42,107 nt of DNA from positions 1 to 42,107 of the forward strand of contig JBEVNX010000174.1 in assembly GCA_040507895.1 (NCBI GenBank), written 5' to 3'. Both the position numbers and the translations under genes were made by a program. The notes beneath the pieces are model-generated. The model was not told where the DNA came from and did no database searches. It saw only the letters and a list, made by a program, of their open reading frames with translations. This stretch comes from JBEVNX01 sp040507895 (GTDB taxonomy: Bacteria > Desulfobacterota > Binatia > JACPRU01). Positions 32,689 through 40,433 of the stretch are shown here, piece by piece. Each line of letters begins with the position of its first letter. Position 1 is the first letter of the stretch.

Positions 32689-32783
32689 CCAGAAGCGCCG
32701 CGCCGTCCGACGGAGGCCCACTACGCCCGGCACTCCCCGTTTCACGACCAGCCTCTGCACCGCGCAGGGCGGCCGGTCGCGGC

Positions 32784-34481
32784 TCACATCTCCATGATGA
32801 ACGGTAGGATCATCGGCCGGCGGTCCAGGCGCTTGTCGAAGAACTTCTTCAACGTGCGACGCACCGATTCCTGGACCGCCACGGGATCGCCCCGCCCCTC
32901 CGGGCTGATCCCCTCGAGCGCCGCCAGGATCGCCGCGCGCGCTTCCTGCAACAGCGGTTGATGCGCGCCTTCGAGGACGAACCCGCGGGACACGAGGTCG
33001 GGGCCGGCGACCACCGCGCCGCTCGTCGGGTGAACGCCGAGGATCGCGAGCACGAGCCCATCCTGCGAGAGATGCCGGCGATCGCGCAGCACCACCTCCT
33101 CGACGTCACCCACTCCCTTGCCGTCGACGAAGACCCGTCCCGCCTCGACGCGCTCTCCTGCCCGCGCTCCGTCGGCTCCGATCACCAACGTCTGGCCGTC
33201 TTCCAGCAGAAAGCAGCGGTCTCGCGCGAGGCCGCTCTCCACCGCCAGCGCTACGTGCTTCACGAGGTGGCGATATTCTCCATGAACCGGCACGAAGTAC
33301 CTGGGCTGCGCGAGCCGCAGCATGAGCCGCAGCTCTTCCTGGCTCGCGTGGCCCGAAACATGAATGTCCGCCGTGCCCTCCCAGAGCACTTCCGCGCCGC
33401 GGCGGCAGAGGTGGTTTACGAGCGAGCTGATCGGTCGCTCGTTCCCGGGGATCACACGCGACGACAGCACGACGACGTCTCCGGGGCCTGCGGCGACCGA
33501 CGGATAGTCGTCGGTCGCGATGCGCGACAGCGCGGAGCGCGGCTCGCCCTGACTTCCGGCCGCGAGCAGCGTCAGCTGCGAGGGGGCGACGTCGCCGAGC
33601 TCGTCGAGGGCGACGAACGCGTCGTCCGACGCGTCGAGCTTGCCGAGCTCGCGCGCGATCTTCACGTTTTGCACCAGGCTCCGGCCGGCGAGCGCCACCT
33701 TGCGGCCGAACCTCAGCGACAGATCGACCACCTGCTGCATGCGGTGGACGTGGGACGCGAACGTCGCCACTATGACCCGGCCCGCGGCCCGCTGGAACGC
33801 GCGCTCGAGACCGCTCCGCACCGCCCGCTCGGACGGGGTCGTGCCGGGACGATCGACGTTCGTCGAATCGGAAAGCAGCAGGAGCATGCCTTCCGCGCCG
33901 ATTTCGGCGAGGCGCGCGAGATCGCAGGTCCGGCCATCGATCGGCGTATGGTCGATCTTGAAGTCGCCGGTATGGACGATCGTGCCGACCGGAGTGCGGA
34001 TCGCGAAGCCCACCGCGTCGACGATCGAGTGGGTCATCTGCAGCGCTTCCACCTCGAAGGGCCCGAGCCGCCAGCGATCGCGCGGCGCGAACGTCGTGCG
34101 GCTTCCTTTGTCGAGCACGTGATGCTCGGCGAGCTTGGCTTCGATGAGCGCCATGGAGAACGGGGTCGCGTAGATCGGCACCTCGCGTTCGCGGAGCAAG
34201 AACGGCAGCGCCCCGATGTGATCTTCGTGACCGTGGGTCACGAGCACCCCGAGCAGTCGGTCGCCGAGCCCGCGGAGGTAGCCGAGGTCGGGAATCATCA
34301 GGTCGATGCCCGGCGTCTCGAGGCTCGGGAACATCACGCCGCAGTCGATCGCCACCGCCGCCTCGACCGCGTCGGTGCCCGCGGCGTACGCCTCGACCAC
34401 GAGAAGATTGAGGCCGATCTCACCGAGCCCGCCGAGGGGGACGATGCGTATCTTGCCCCGAGGCGCGCTCGGCGCGCTCAC
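32784..34481 (-). CDS. rnj: Ribonuclease J
   Basis: RNase J is a 5'-3' exo- and endoribonuclease in RNA turnover and maturation. The 565-residue protein has the MBL motif HGHEDHIG (83-90), SDSTNVDRPG, the beta-CASP region with FASHVHRMQQ and GHASQEELRLML, and the His of FVPVHGEYRH. It ends with the usual C-terminal dimerisation domain. GTG 34481 overlaps the plsC stop (GTGA). RNase J is common in Firmicutes, Actinobacteria, cyanobacteria and deltaproteobacterial lineages but absent from E. coli, which helps place the organism. Confidence 0.96.
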   Translation of the reverse strand: MSAPSAPRGKIRIVPLGGLGEIGLNLLVVEAYAAGTDAVEAAVAIDCGVMFPSLETPGIDLMIPDLGYLRGLGDRLLGVLVTHGHEDHIGALPFLLREREVPIYATPFSMALIEAKLAEHHVLDKGSRTTFAPRDRWRLGPFEVEALQMTHSIVDAVGFAIRTPVGTIVHTGDFKIDHTPIDGRTCDLARLAEIGAEGMLLLLSDSTNVDRPGTTPSERAVRSGLERAFQRAAGRVIVATFASHVHRMQQVVDLSLRFGRKVALAGRSLVQNVKIARELGKLDASDDAFVALDELGDVAPSQLTLLAAGSQGEPRSALSRIATDDYPSVAAGPGDVVVLSSRVIPGNERPISSLVNHLCRRGAEVLWEGTADIHVSGHASQEELRLMLRLAQPRYFVPVHGEYRHLVKHVALAVESGLARDRCFLLEDGQTLVIGADGARAGERVEAGRVFVDGKGVGDVEEVVLRDRRHLSQDGLVLAILGVHPTSGAVVAGPDLVSRGFVLEGAHQPLLQEARAAILAALEGISPEGRGDPVAVQESVRRTLKKFFDKRLDRRPMILPFIMEM

Positions 34482-35239
34482 GACGTCGCGCTCTCGGATC
34501 GCACGGGTGACGGCTCGGCGCCGTTGCGGACCAACTCGTCCATCGCCTCTCGGACGCTCCGGACGACGCGGTTCTTCTCCTTGACCGGTACGTCCGCCGT
34601 CTCGATCGGCTTGCCGATGCGAACCTCGACGGTGCCGCTCTCGATCCTCCAGCTCTTTTTGGGCAGCACCGCATCGGTGTTGGCCACGATCATCGGCGCG
34701 ATCGGAGTGCCGGTCTCGATCGCCAGCACGAATCCACCCTTCTTGAACGGCAGCAGCTCATCCCCCTCGCCGCGCGTGCCTTCCGGGAACACCATCACCG
34801 AGATGCCGCGGCGGATGCGCTGGCCTGCCACCGCGTAGCTACGCATGGCTTGCACCTTATTGGAGCGGTCGACGATGATGTTGCCGAGCGCTCGCAAGCC
34901 CCAACCGAATATGGGGACCTTGAGCAGCTCTTTCTTGGCCACGAAGCGCAGCTGAAAATCCCGCAGCGCGATGCCGAGAGCGATGATGTCGGCGGCGGAA
35001 CGATGGTTCGACATGAACACGTACTGCCGCGAGCGATCCAGGTTCTCGAGGCCGATCACATTCACGCGCACGCGCGAGACCCAGAGGTTGAACGCCATCC
35101 ACCATTGGGTGACGCGGTAACCGATCTTGCCGTCCTGCTCGAAAAGACAAATGAGGGTGACGGTGCAGCTGGTGATCACCGTGCTGACGATCAGCGCGAG
35201 GACTCGCACCACGTGCACGAAGCGCGCCCGCGACTTCAC
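34478..35239 (-). CDS. plsC: 1-acyl-sn-glycerol-3-phosphate acyltransferase
   Basis: The enzyme adds the second acyl chain in phosphatidic acid synthesis at the inner membrane. It has a hydrophobic N-terminal segment (VLALIVSTVITSCTVTLICLF), the catalytic H-x4-D in MSNHRSAADII and the phosphate-binding FPEGTRG. These are the acyltransferase motifs I and III. Start choice: GTG 35239 gives a basic N-terminus and 253 residues, but the promoter at 35248-35277 would start transcription within a few bases of it. GTG 35218 would leave a leader of about 23 bases. The open frame to 35533 runs through the ssb promoter and is not coding. It opens the minus-strand run ending in yajQ. Confidence 0.9.
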   Translation of the reverse strand: MKSRARFVHVVRVLALIVSTVITSCTVTLICLFEQDGKIGYRVTQWWMAFNLWVSRVRVNVIGLENLDRSRQYVFMSNHRSAADIIALGIALRDFQLRFVAKKELLKVPIFGWGLRALGNIIVDRSNKVQAMRSYAVAGQRIRRGISVMVFPEGTRGEGDELLPFKKGGFVLAIETGTPIAPMIVANTDAVLPKKSWRIESGTVEVRIGKPIETADVPVKEKNRVVRSVREAMDELVRNGAEPSPVRSESATS

Positions 35240-35247
35240 TGGCAGAC

Positions 35248-35277
35248 ATAGTAGGTTGGGGCTCGCGAGACAGTCAA
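35248..35277 (-). promoter_or_regulatory. Sigma70-type promoter for the plsC-rnj-ftsK run
   Basis: On the minus strand TTGACT (5 of 6) and TACTAT (4 of 6) are 18 bases apart. It is back to back with the ssb promoter and explains why a run of envelope and nucleic-acid genes begins here. Confidence 0.5.
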
Positions 35278-35322
35278 CGTGCCGGGGCGGCAACGTGCTG
35301 TTTCGTGCGCTGGACGGCGAAG

Positions 35323-35350
35323 TTGACACTTCCTTCGAGCGGTGCATACC
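35323..35350 (+). promoter_or_regulatory. Promoter for ssb
   Basis: A perfect TTGACA is followed after 16 bases by CATACC (3 of 6). The predicted start is about 19 bases before the ssb ATG, leaving room for its AAGGAG ribosome site. Confidence 0.45.
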
Positions 35351-35375
35351 TCGCTCAAACCGGAAGGAGCCTCCG

Positions 35376-35792
35376 ATGTCCGTGAACAAAGTCATCTTGG
35401 TCGGCAATCTCGGCCGTGATCCCGAAGTCCGCTTCACCGGAGGCGGCAAGGCCGTCGCAAGGTTCTCCGTCGCCACCTCCGAGGTGTGGAACGACGCGGA
35501 GGGGACGCGCCAAGAGCGCACCGAGTGGCACAACGTGGTGGTGTGGGGAAAGCAGGCGGAGAGCTGCGGGCAATACCTGCAAAAGGGCCGACAGGTCTAC
35601 ATCGAGGGCTCGATCCGCTCACGCCAGTACGACGACAAGGAAGGCAACAAGAAGTACATCACCGAGGTGATCGCGCAGCGCGTGCAATTCCTCGGCGGCG
35701 GCCGCGCGGGCGGCGCTGGAGCACAGCCGAGAGAGTCGAGCGGCGCGGAGCCCGCCCCAGCGCCGGCCGAGGAAGAGGACATCCCCTTCTGA
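35376..35792 (+). CDS. ssb: Single-stranded DNA-binding protein
   Basis: The 138-residue protein has the full OB fold (VNKVILVGNLGRDPEVRFT, TEWHNVVVWGKQAE, GRQVYIEGSIRSRQY). A Gly/Ala/Pro-rich flexible linker leads to the acidic tip EEEDIPF that recruits repair and replication partners. SSB tetramers protect single-stranded DNA. ATG 35376 follows an AAGGAG ribosome site. The gene is alone on its transcript: it diverges from plsC and meets the convergent radC 15 bases after its stop. Confidence 0.97.
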   Translation: MSVNKVILVGNLGRDPEVRFTGGGKAVARFSVATSEVWNDAEGTRQERTEWHNVVVWGKQAESCGQYLQKGRQVYIEGSIRSRQYDDKEGNKKYITEVIAQRVQFLGGGRAGGAGAQPRESSGAEPAPAPAEEEDIPF

Positions 35793-35807
35793 GGCGCGGG
35801 CCGCGGC

Positions 35808-36629
35808 TCACCATTCTCCGGCGTCGACGAAGCTGAAGTGTCGCTCCGCGCCGACGATCACGTGATCGAGCACGCGGATCCCGACGATCTCTCCAGCCTG
35901 TCGCAAGCGGCGCGTCAGCTCGATGTCCTCGGGACTCGGCGCCGGATCGCCGCTCGGATGGTTATGGGCCAGTATGACCGCCGCCGCCGACTCGCGCACC
36001 GCCGGAGCAAAGACCTCTCGCGGGTGGACCACGGAGGCGGTCAGCGAGCCCTCCGAGATCCGCGCTTCGCGAAGCTTCCGGTGTTTGGCGTCAAGCAGCA
36101 GTACGCAGAAGACCTCCTTGCACAGCGAGCCCAGCCGCGGTCGGAAGTAGTCGAAGACCTCGACGCTGCCCCGGAAGATGCCGCCTCGGTCGACGCGGTG
36201 GTGTGCAGCGCGCCGGCCGAGTTCGAGAGCCGCCGCCAGCGCCGCACCCGAAGCGACCCCGACGCCGGCTTGGCGGGCGAGCTCCGCGACGGTCGCCCGC
36301 GTCAGCCCGGCGATACCCCCGAACGCGCCGAGCAGCCGCCTCCCCTGATCGACGGCGGTCTCGCCGCGAATCCGTCCGGTGCGCAGCACGAGCGCGATGA
36401 GCTCAGCATCGGAGAGCACCTCGGCGCCGTTCTCGAGGATCCGCTCTCGCGGCCGCTCCCCTACAGGCCAGTCCGTGATTCGTCGTCGCACGAAAACGCT
36501 CGCGCGACCGGCGGGTGGCGCGCCAATCTCCCGCTCGTCGGCGGCGGAGTCAAGACCCAAAGGAGAGCCTGTGCGAGGCGTCCCGGCGCGAGCTCTGAGG
36601 TACGCTCCAGCGCGTGGTTTTGGCGACAT
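35808..36629 (-). CDS. radC: RadC-family JAMM protein
   Basis: The protein has the RadC helix-hairpin-helix part (ILENGAEVLSDAELIALVLRTG, GGIAGLTRATVAELA) and the JAMM metal site AHNHPSGDPAPSPED, with the upstream Glu probably in SEGSLTASVVHP. RadC was once thought to act in recombination repair; its real role is unclear. The start is uncertain: family members usually begin near ITDWPVGERPRE, and about 45 residues of variable Arg/Ala/Gly sequence precede this here. ATG 36629 is used; GTG 36647 and GTG 36491 are alternatives and none has a good ribosome site. It diverges from exbB. Confidence 0.9.
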   Translation of the reverse strand: MSPKPRAGAYLRARAGTPRTGSPLGLDSAADEREIGAPPAGRASVFVRRRITDWPVGERPRERILENGAEVLSDAELIALVLRTGRIRGETAVDQGRRLLGAFGGIAGLTRATVAELARQAGVGVASGAALAAALELGRRAAHHRVDRGGIFRGSVEVFDYFRPRLGSLCKEVFCVLLLDAKHRKLREARISEGSLTASVVHPREVFAPAVRESAAAVILAHNHPSGDPAPSPEDIELTRRLRQAGEIVGIRVLDHVIVGAERHFSFVDAGEW

Positions 36630-36744
36630 GTCGCTGGCCACGTGCACTGAAATCGGTTACGCTGCGCGGCGCCCTCGTTGATCCCGCTCGCACCGACGTC
36701 TCGACTCACGTCCGCGGCGCCACCGGAAGGAGAGAAAAGAGCCA

Positions 36745-37458
36745 ATGGAACCGACCGCAGCAGCCACCCCGGTGCTCCCGCATAGCGGGACGATCGCCGA
36801 AGCCCTCAAGGGCTTCACGCTGATCGGCGGCGATTGGGTCCTTTGGATCCTCATCTTCGCCAGCGTTCTCTCGGTCACCGTGATGATCGAGCGGTTGATC
36901 TACTTCTGGCGCAACCGCACGCCAGTCGAGCGCTTCATCGAACCGTTTGCGGAGCGGCTCGGGCGCGACGACCTCAATGGCGCCGCCGCGCTCGCCGATG
37001 TCACCAAGGGCGCGGAGGCTCGCATCGCCAAGGTCGCGCTCGCGCACTTCGACGAGGGGGAACAAGCCGTCGAGCAGATGATGGCGAGCCGCAAGGTCGC
37101 CGAGCGCCTGCGCTTCGAGCGCTACCTCATGATCCTCGGCACCATGGGCAACAATGCGCCGTTCTTCGGTCTGTTCGGCACGGTGCTCGGCATCATCAAG
37201 GCGTTTCACGAGCTCGGACAGGCTGGCAGTAACGCGGCCGGCGCCACCACCGTGATGAGCGGCATCTCCGAGGCGCTGGTCGCCACCGCGATGGGACTGC
37301 TCGTCGCGATCCCGGCCGTGATCGCCTACAACTACTTCAACAAGAAGGTGAGGGAATTCGCGGCGAACGCCGAGACCGTCGAGCGCATCATCCTCGCACA
37401 CCTCAAGGCCGGGCCGCGCGTCGAGCCCAGGGTGCGCGCGCGCCGGGAGAACGCCTGA
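36745..37458 (+). CDS. exbB: MotA/TolQ/ExbB-type proton channel protein
   Basis: The 237-residue protein has three membrane segments (about 30-50, 126-150, 175-198) with the family motifs NNAPFFGLFGTVLGI and ISEALVATAMGLLVAIPAVIAYNYF. With ExbD it forms the proton-driven stator that energises a TonB or TolA partner. The AAGGAG ribosome site is strong. Only 2 bases separate it from exbD, and the tonB-like gene follows. ExbB and TolQ are hard to tell apart; the TonB-family neighbour and absence of tolB/pal favour ExbB. Confidence 0.9.
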   Translation: MEPTAAATPVLPHSGTIAEALKGFTLIGGDWVLWILIFASVLSVTVMIERLIYFWRNRTPVERFIEPFAERLGRDDLNGAAALADVTKGAEARIAKVALAHFDEGEQAVEQMMASRKVAERLRFERYLMILGTMGNNAPFFGLFGTVLGIIKAFHELGQAGSNAAGATTVMSGISEALVATAMGLLVAIPAVIAYNYFNKKVREFAANAETVERIILAHLKAGPRVEPRVRARRENA

Positions 37459-37460
37459 CC

Positions 37461-37871
37461 ATGGCGGGGTCTTCTCAAGACGACGACGATATGATCACCG
37501 GCATCAACGTCACACCTCTCGTCGACGTCACGTTGGTGCTGCTGATCATCTTCATGGTGACGGCGAGCTTCATCGTCGCGCCCGCCGTGAAGGTGGAGCT
37601 GCCGCAAGTCTCGAAGGCGGACACGCCGCCTGCTCGGAGCCTTCAATTCCTGGTCGATCCGGCCGGTGCGGTCTACCTCAACGGCAAGCGCGTCGAGGAA
37701 TCGGCGGTGCTCGGGCTCGTGCAGAAGGAAGTCGCTGCCAACGCGGACGTGCAGGTTCTCGTCAGTGCGGACAAGAAGGTGTCGTACGGCGAAGTGATCC
37801 GCCTGCTCGATATCGTGCGCTCCGGTGGGGTCAAGAAATTCGCCATCTCGGTCGAGATGCGCAAAGGCTAA
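37461..37871 (+). CDS. exbD: ExbD/TolR-type biopolymer transport protein
   Basis: The 136 residues have one N-terminal membrane helix with the essential proton-carrying Asp (Asp22 in INVTPLVDVTLVLLIIFMV). A periplasmic domain follows, ending YGEVIRLLDIVRSGGVKKFAISVEM, the standard ExbD/TolR pattern. It is cytoplasmic-in, periplasmic-out and partners ExbB. The stop directly abuts the next start, so the three genes are translated together. Confidence 0.93.
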   Translation: MAGSSQDDDDMITGINVTPLVDVTLVLLIIFMVTASFIVAPAVKVELPQVSKADTPPARSLQFLVDPAGAVYLNGKRVEESAVLGLVQKEVAANADVQVLVSADKKVSYGEVIRLLDIVRSGGVKKFAISVEMRKG

Positions 37872-38708
37872 GTGCCTCGAGAGGTGGCTGCCGCTGCGTT
37901 GAGGTCCGGCGGTGACAGTCCGGCTCCCCGTCGGACGCTGGCGTTCTCGCTCTCGCTGCTGATTCATTTCGCTTTCGCGCTTCTGATCCTCGGGGCCGTC
38001 CGGAGGGACGTTGCATCTCCGCCGCTCGAGATCGCGATCATCGAAGGCTCGGGGGGGAGGCCTTCGATGCAGTCCGGCGAGGAACACGCCGATGCCGGAC
38101 CGCTCGCACCGTCCCGTGCCGCGGGCAAGCCCGTCGAGGCGCCGGCTGCTCAGAGCGCCAAGGCACTCTCGCGGCCGAGGGCGATGCCGAAGCCTGTCGC
38201 GCGGCCCGCCGTGGAGGACGAACGGATGGCCGCGTCCCCCGAAGCGATCTCCACGCCGACGACGCCGGCATTCGCAGGCGCGCTGTCGAACGCCACGCAC
38301 GACCGGGAGCCGACCGATGAGGCCACGACGACGCGACCTGTGGACGGAGGCGGCGGAGCGAGCGCGGGCGGTGATGGCGACGCCGCGCGTGCCCCCGGGT
38401 TCTCGGTATCTGGCGGGGGCCGCAGCTACGCGTCCATTTGGCACGGGACCCAACGCTACCTCGCGGGGCTTCGCTGGGCTTACAACAACGAGCTCCGCAC
38501 CAACTCCGCTCTGCGCGGCGTGATCGTCGTGCGCTACGAGATCTTCGCCGACGGAGCCGTGGGCGACGTGGCGATGGTGTCGAGCCAGCTGCGGGCACCA
38601 CGCCTCGAGCAACAAGTGCTGAGCCAAATCCGCGATTGGCGCTACCCGCCGGAACCGTCCGGCACCGTCATCGTGACGTGGCCGTTCTCCTTCCTGCCGC
38701 CGCGCTGA
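37872..38708 (+). CDS. TonB-family energy transducer (AgmX/PglI-like C-terminus)
   Basis: GTG 37872 follows the exbD stop without a gap. The 278 residues have a short cytoplasmic basic start, one membrane helix (about 22-42, FSLSLLIHFAFALLILGAV), a long Ala/Pro/Glu-rich periplasmic linker, a Gly-rich turn (GGGGASAGGDGD) and a C-terminal domain of about 80 residues. That domain (GVIVVRYEIFADGAVGDVAMV...QVLSQIRDWRYPP) is the TonB C-terminal fold of the AgmX/PglI type known from Myxococcota. It should couple the ExbBD motor to an outer-membrane receptor or envelope machine. The partner is not in this window. The linker is less Pro/Lys-rich than classic TonB. Confidence 0.85.
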   Translation: MPREVAAAALRSGGDSPAPRRTLAFSLSLLIHFAFALLILGAVRRDVASPPLEIAIIEGSGGRPSMQSGEEHADAGPLAPSRAAGKPVEAPAAQSAKALSRPRAMPKPVARPAVEDERMAASPEAISTPTTPAFAGALSNATHDREPTDEATTTRPVDGGGGASAGGDGDAARAPGFSVSGGGRSYASIWHGTQRYLAGLRWAYNNELRTNSALRGVIVVRYEIFADGAVGDVAMVSSQLRAPRLEQQVLSQIRDWRYPPEPSGTVIVTWPFSFLPPR

Positions 38709-38770
38709 CGAGTCGAATTCCACGCGGGCTTGGATTCGGCTCCGCCTCGGAGAGGTGCCGCCTAGCTCTC

Positions 38771-39265
38771 CTATCGAGCCAGCCTTCGCTCCCACGTCCC
38801 GCTCTTCCCGCCGCTCTTTCGCATGAGGCGAATGCGCCCGATCGTCATCCCCCGATCCATGCTCTTGGCCATGTCGTAGACCGTCAGGCACGCCACGGCG
38901 ACCGCGGTGAGCGCTTCCATCTCCACGCCCGTCTTCGCTTCGACCCGCACTCGCGCCTCGACGGCGATGCTCGACCGCGCGGGATCGGGCGCGAGCTCGA
39001 GCGCAATGGCTTCGATCGGCAGCGGATGGCAGAGAGGAATCAGCTCGTGGGCGCGCTTGGCGGCGAGAATGCCCGCGACACGCGCGACCGCCAGCACGTC
39101 TCCCTTTTTCGTCCGGCCGCCGGCGATCGCGCGCAGCGTGGCGGCCTTCATCCTGACCTCCCCGCGCGCCACGGCCTCGCGAACCGTCACCGGCTTACCG
39201 CCGACGTTCACCATCCGTGCGCGACCGCGCCCGTCGAGGTGACTGAGCCTCGTCCTAGCTTGCAT
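38771..39265 (-). CDS. moaC: Cyclic pyranopterin monophosphate synthase
   Basis: MoaC makes cyclic pyranopterin monophosphate in molybdenum-cofactor synthesis. The 164-residue protein has the family core: MVNVGGKPVTVREA, KKGDVLAVARVAGILAAKRAHELIPLCHPLPI (the substrate pocket), and EAKTGVEMEALTAVAVACLTVYDMAKS near the end. ATG 39265 gives the usual start (QARTRLSHLDGRGRARMVNVG); ATG 39277 would add four residues. No other moa gene is nearby. It faces trxB with almost no space; the two starts are discussed under findings. Confidence 0.95.
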   Translation of the reverse strand: MQARTRLSHLDGRGRARMVNVGGKPVTVREAVARGEVRMKAATLRAIAGGRTKKGDVLAVARVAGILAAKRAHELIPLCHPLPIEAIALELAPDPARSSIAVEARVRVEAKTGVEMEALTAVAVACLTVYDMAKSMDRGMTIGRIRLMRKSGGKSGTWERRLAR

Positions 39266-39293
39266 GAGCGACGCCATACCCTATAGAGGGCCG

Positions 39294-40241
39294 ATGGCCA
39301 CCGACAAGGAGCAGTGGAACCTGGTGATCCTGGGCTCGGGGCCGGCGGGCTTGACCGCCGCGCTCTACGCGTCGCGGGCCAATCTCGAGCCGCTGGTGAT
39401 CGCCGGCTCGCAGCCCGGCGGACAGCTGACGATCACCACCGAAGTCGAGAACTACCCGGGCTTCCCCGACGGCCTCCTCGGGCCCGAGATGATGGAGCTC
39501 TTTCACAAGCAAGCGGAGCGATTCGGAACGAGCTTCGAATCCGGCGACACGACCCGCATCGATCTTTCCGCTCGCCCGTTCCACATTCAGCTCGGCGACC
39601 GATCGCTGCGCGCCGCCGCGCTCGTCGTCGCGACCGGAGCGTCCGCCAAGCTCCTCGGCATCGAATCCGAGAAGCGCCTGATGGGCTACGGCGTCTCGGC
39701 GTGCGCCACGTGCGACGGTTTCTTCTTCAAGGACAAGGCGGTGCTGGTCGTCGGCGGCGGGGACACCGCGATGGAGGAGGCGAACTTCCTCACTAAGTTC
39801 GCCTCCAAGGTCACGGTCGTGCACCGGCGCGACGCGCTGCGCGCATCGAAGATCATGCAAGACCGCGCCCGGCGCAATTCGAAGATCGACTTCGTCTGGA
39901 ACGCGAGCCTTGCCGAGATCCATGGGGATGCCAAGCAAGGCGGGGTGACCGGTGTCACGCTCGTCGACACCCGCGACGGCTCGAAGCGAGAGCAAGCCTG
40001 CGACGGCGTTTTCATCGCCATAGGGCACGAGCCGAATACGCAGCTGTTCCGCAGCCAGCTCGAGATGGACGAGCGTGGCTACATCCTGACCCGGGGAAAG
40101 ACGACGCAGACCAACGTCGCCGGCGTCTTCGCGTGCGGCGACGCGCAAGACCCGAGCTATCGCCAGGCGGTCACCGCGGCGGGAACGGGGTGCATGGCGG
40201 CGATCGACGCGGAACGCTTCCTCGAGGCAGCGGGACACTAG
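39294..40241 (+). CDS. trxB: Thioredoxin reductase
   Basis: TrxB passes electrons from NADPH through FAD to thioredoxin. The 315 residues show the FAD motif ILGSGPAGLTAALYASRA, the redox-active SACATCDGFFF (C-A-T-C), the NADPH-binding VVGGGDTAMEEA and the closing FAD segment VAGVFACGDAQDPSYRQAVTAAGTG. ATG 39294 has an AGAGGG site very close to it; an ATG at 39264 would add ten residues and no ribosome site. A small hairpin follows the stop. Confidence 0.95.
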   Translation: MATDKEQWNLVILGSGPAGLTAALYASRANLEPLVIAGSQPGGQLTITTEVENYPGFPDGLLGPEMMELFHKQAERFGTSFESGDTTRIDLSARPFHIQLGDRSLRAAALVVATGASAKLLGIESEKRLMGYGVSACATCDGFFFKDKAVLVVGGGDTAMEEANFLTKFASKVTVVHRRDALRASKIMQDRARRNSKIDFVWNASLAEIHGDAKQGGVTGVTLVDTRDGSKREQACDGVFIAIGHEPNTQLFRSQLEMDERGYILTRGKTTQTNVAGVFACGDAQDPSYRQAVTAAGTGCMAAIDAERFLEAAGH

Positions 40242-40246
40242 CCGAG

Positions 40247-40261
40247 CCTCAAGGTTTGAGG
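40247..40261 (+). terminator. Small hairpin after trxB
   Basis: CCTCAA-GGT-TTGAGG forms a perfect 6-bp stem with a 3-base loop, 5 bases after the trxB stop. There is no T-run, so its strength as a terminator is doubtful. Confidence 0.3.
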
Positions 40262-40332
40262 ATCCTGGAAGGAAGCCACCGGGGAAGGTCGGCCAGGGTC
40301 GCTTGGGTCCGGACTCGCCGCGGGCCCATCTC

Positions 40333-40348
40333 GCAGAGCCCACTCTGC
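40333..40348. other. Hairpin in the trxB-dehydrogenase intergenic space
   Basis: GCAGAG-CCCA-CTCTGC forms a 6-bp stem. The 192-base space between the two convergent genes (40242-40433) holds no convincing gene; this hairpin and the one at 40247 are the only structure I see. A small RNA cannot be excluded. Confidence 0.25.
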
Positions 40349-40433
40349 CGAGCGGGTACGCTCACCTCGGAGCAGCTGACTGTTCGAAGCCACGGCGGCG
40401 ACCCTCGCCGAGTCCACCCCCTTGGCGCTGCGG

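Noticed and set aside
32958..34838. Plus-strand open frame of 626 residues
   Set aside because: It is antisense to rnj and plsC, rich in Arg/His/Asp as expected for a reverse shadow at high G+C.
37332..38891. Minus-strand open frame of 519 residues
   Set aside because: It is antisense to exbB, exbD and the tonB-like gene, all of which are clear.
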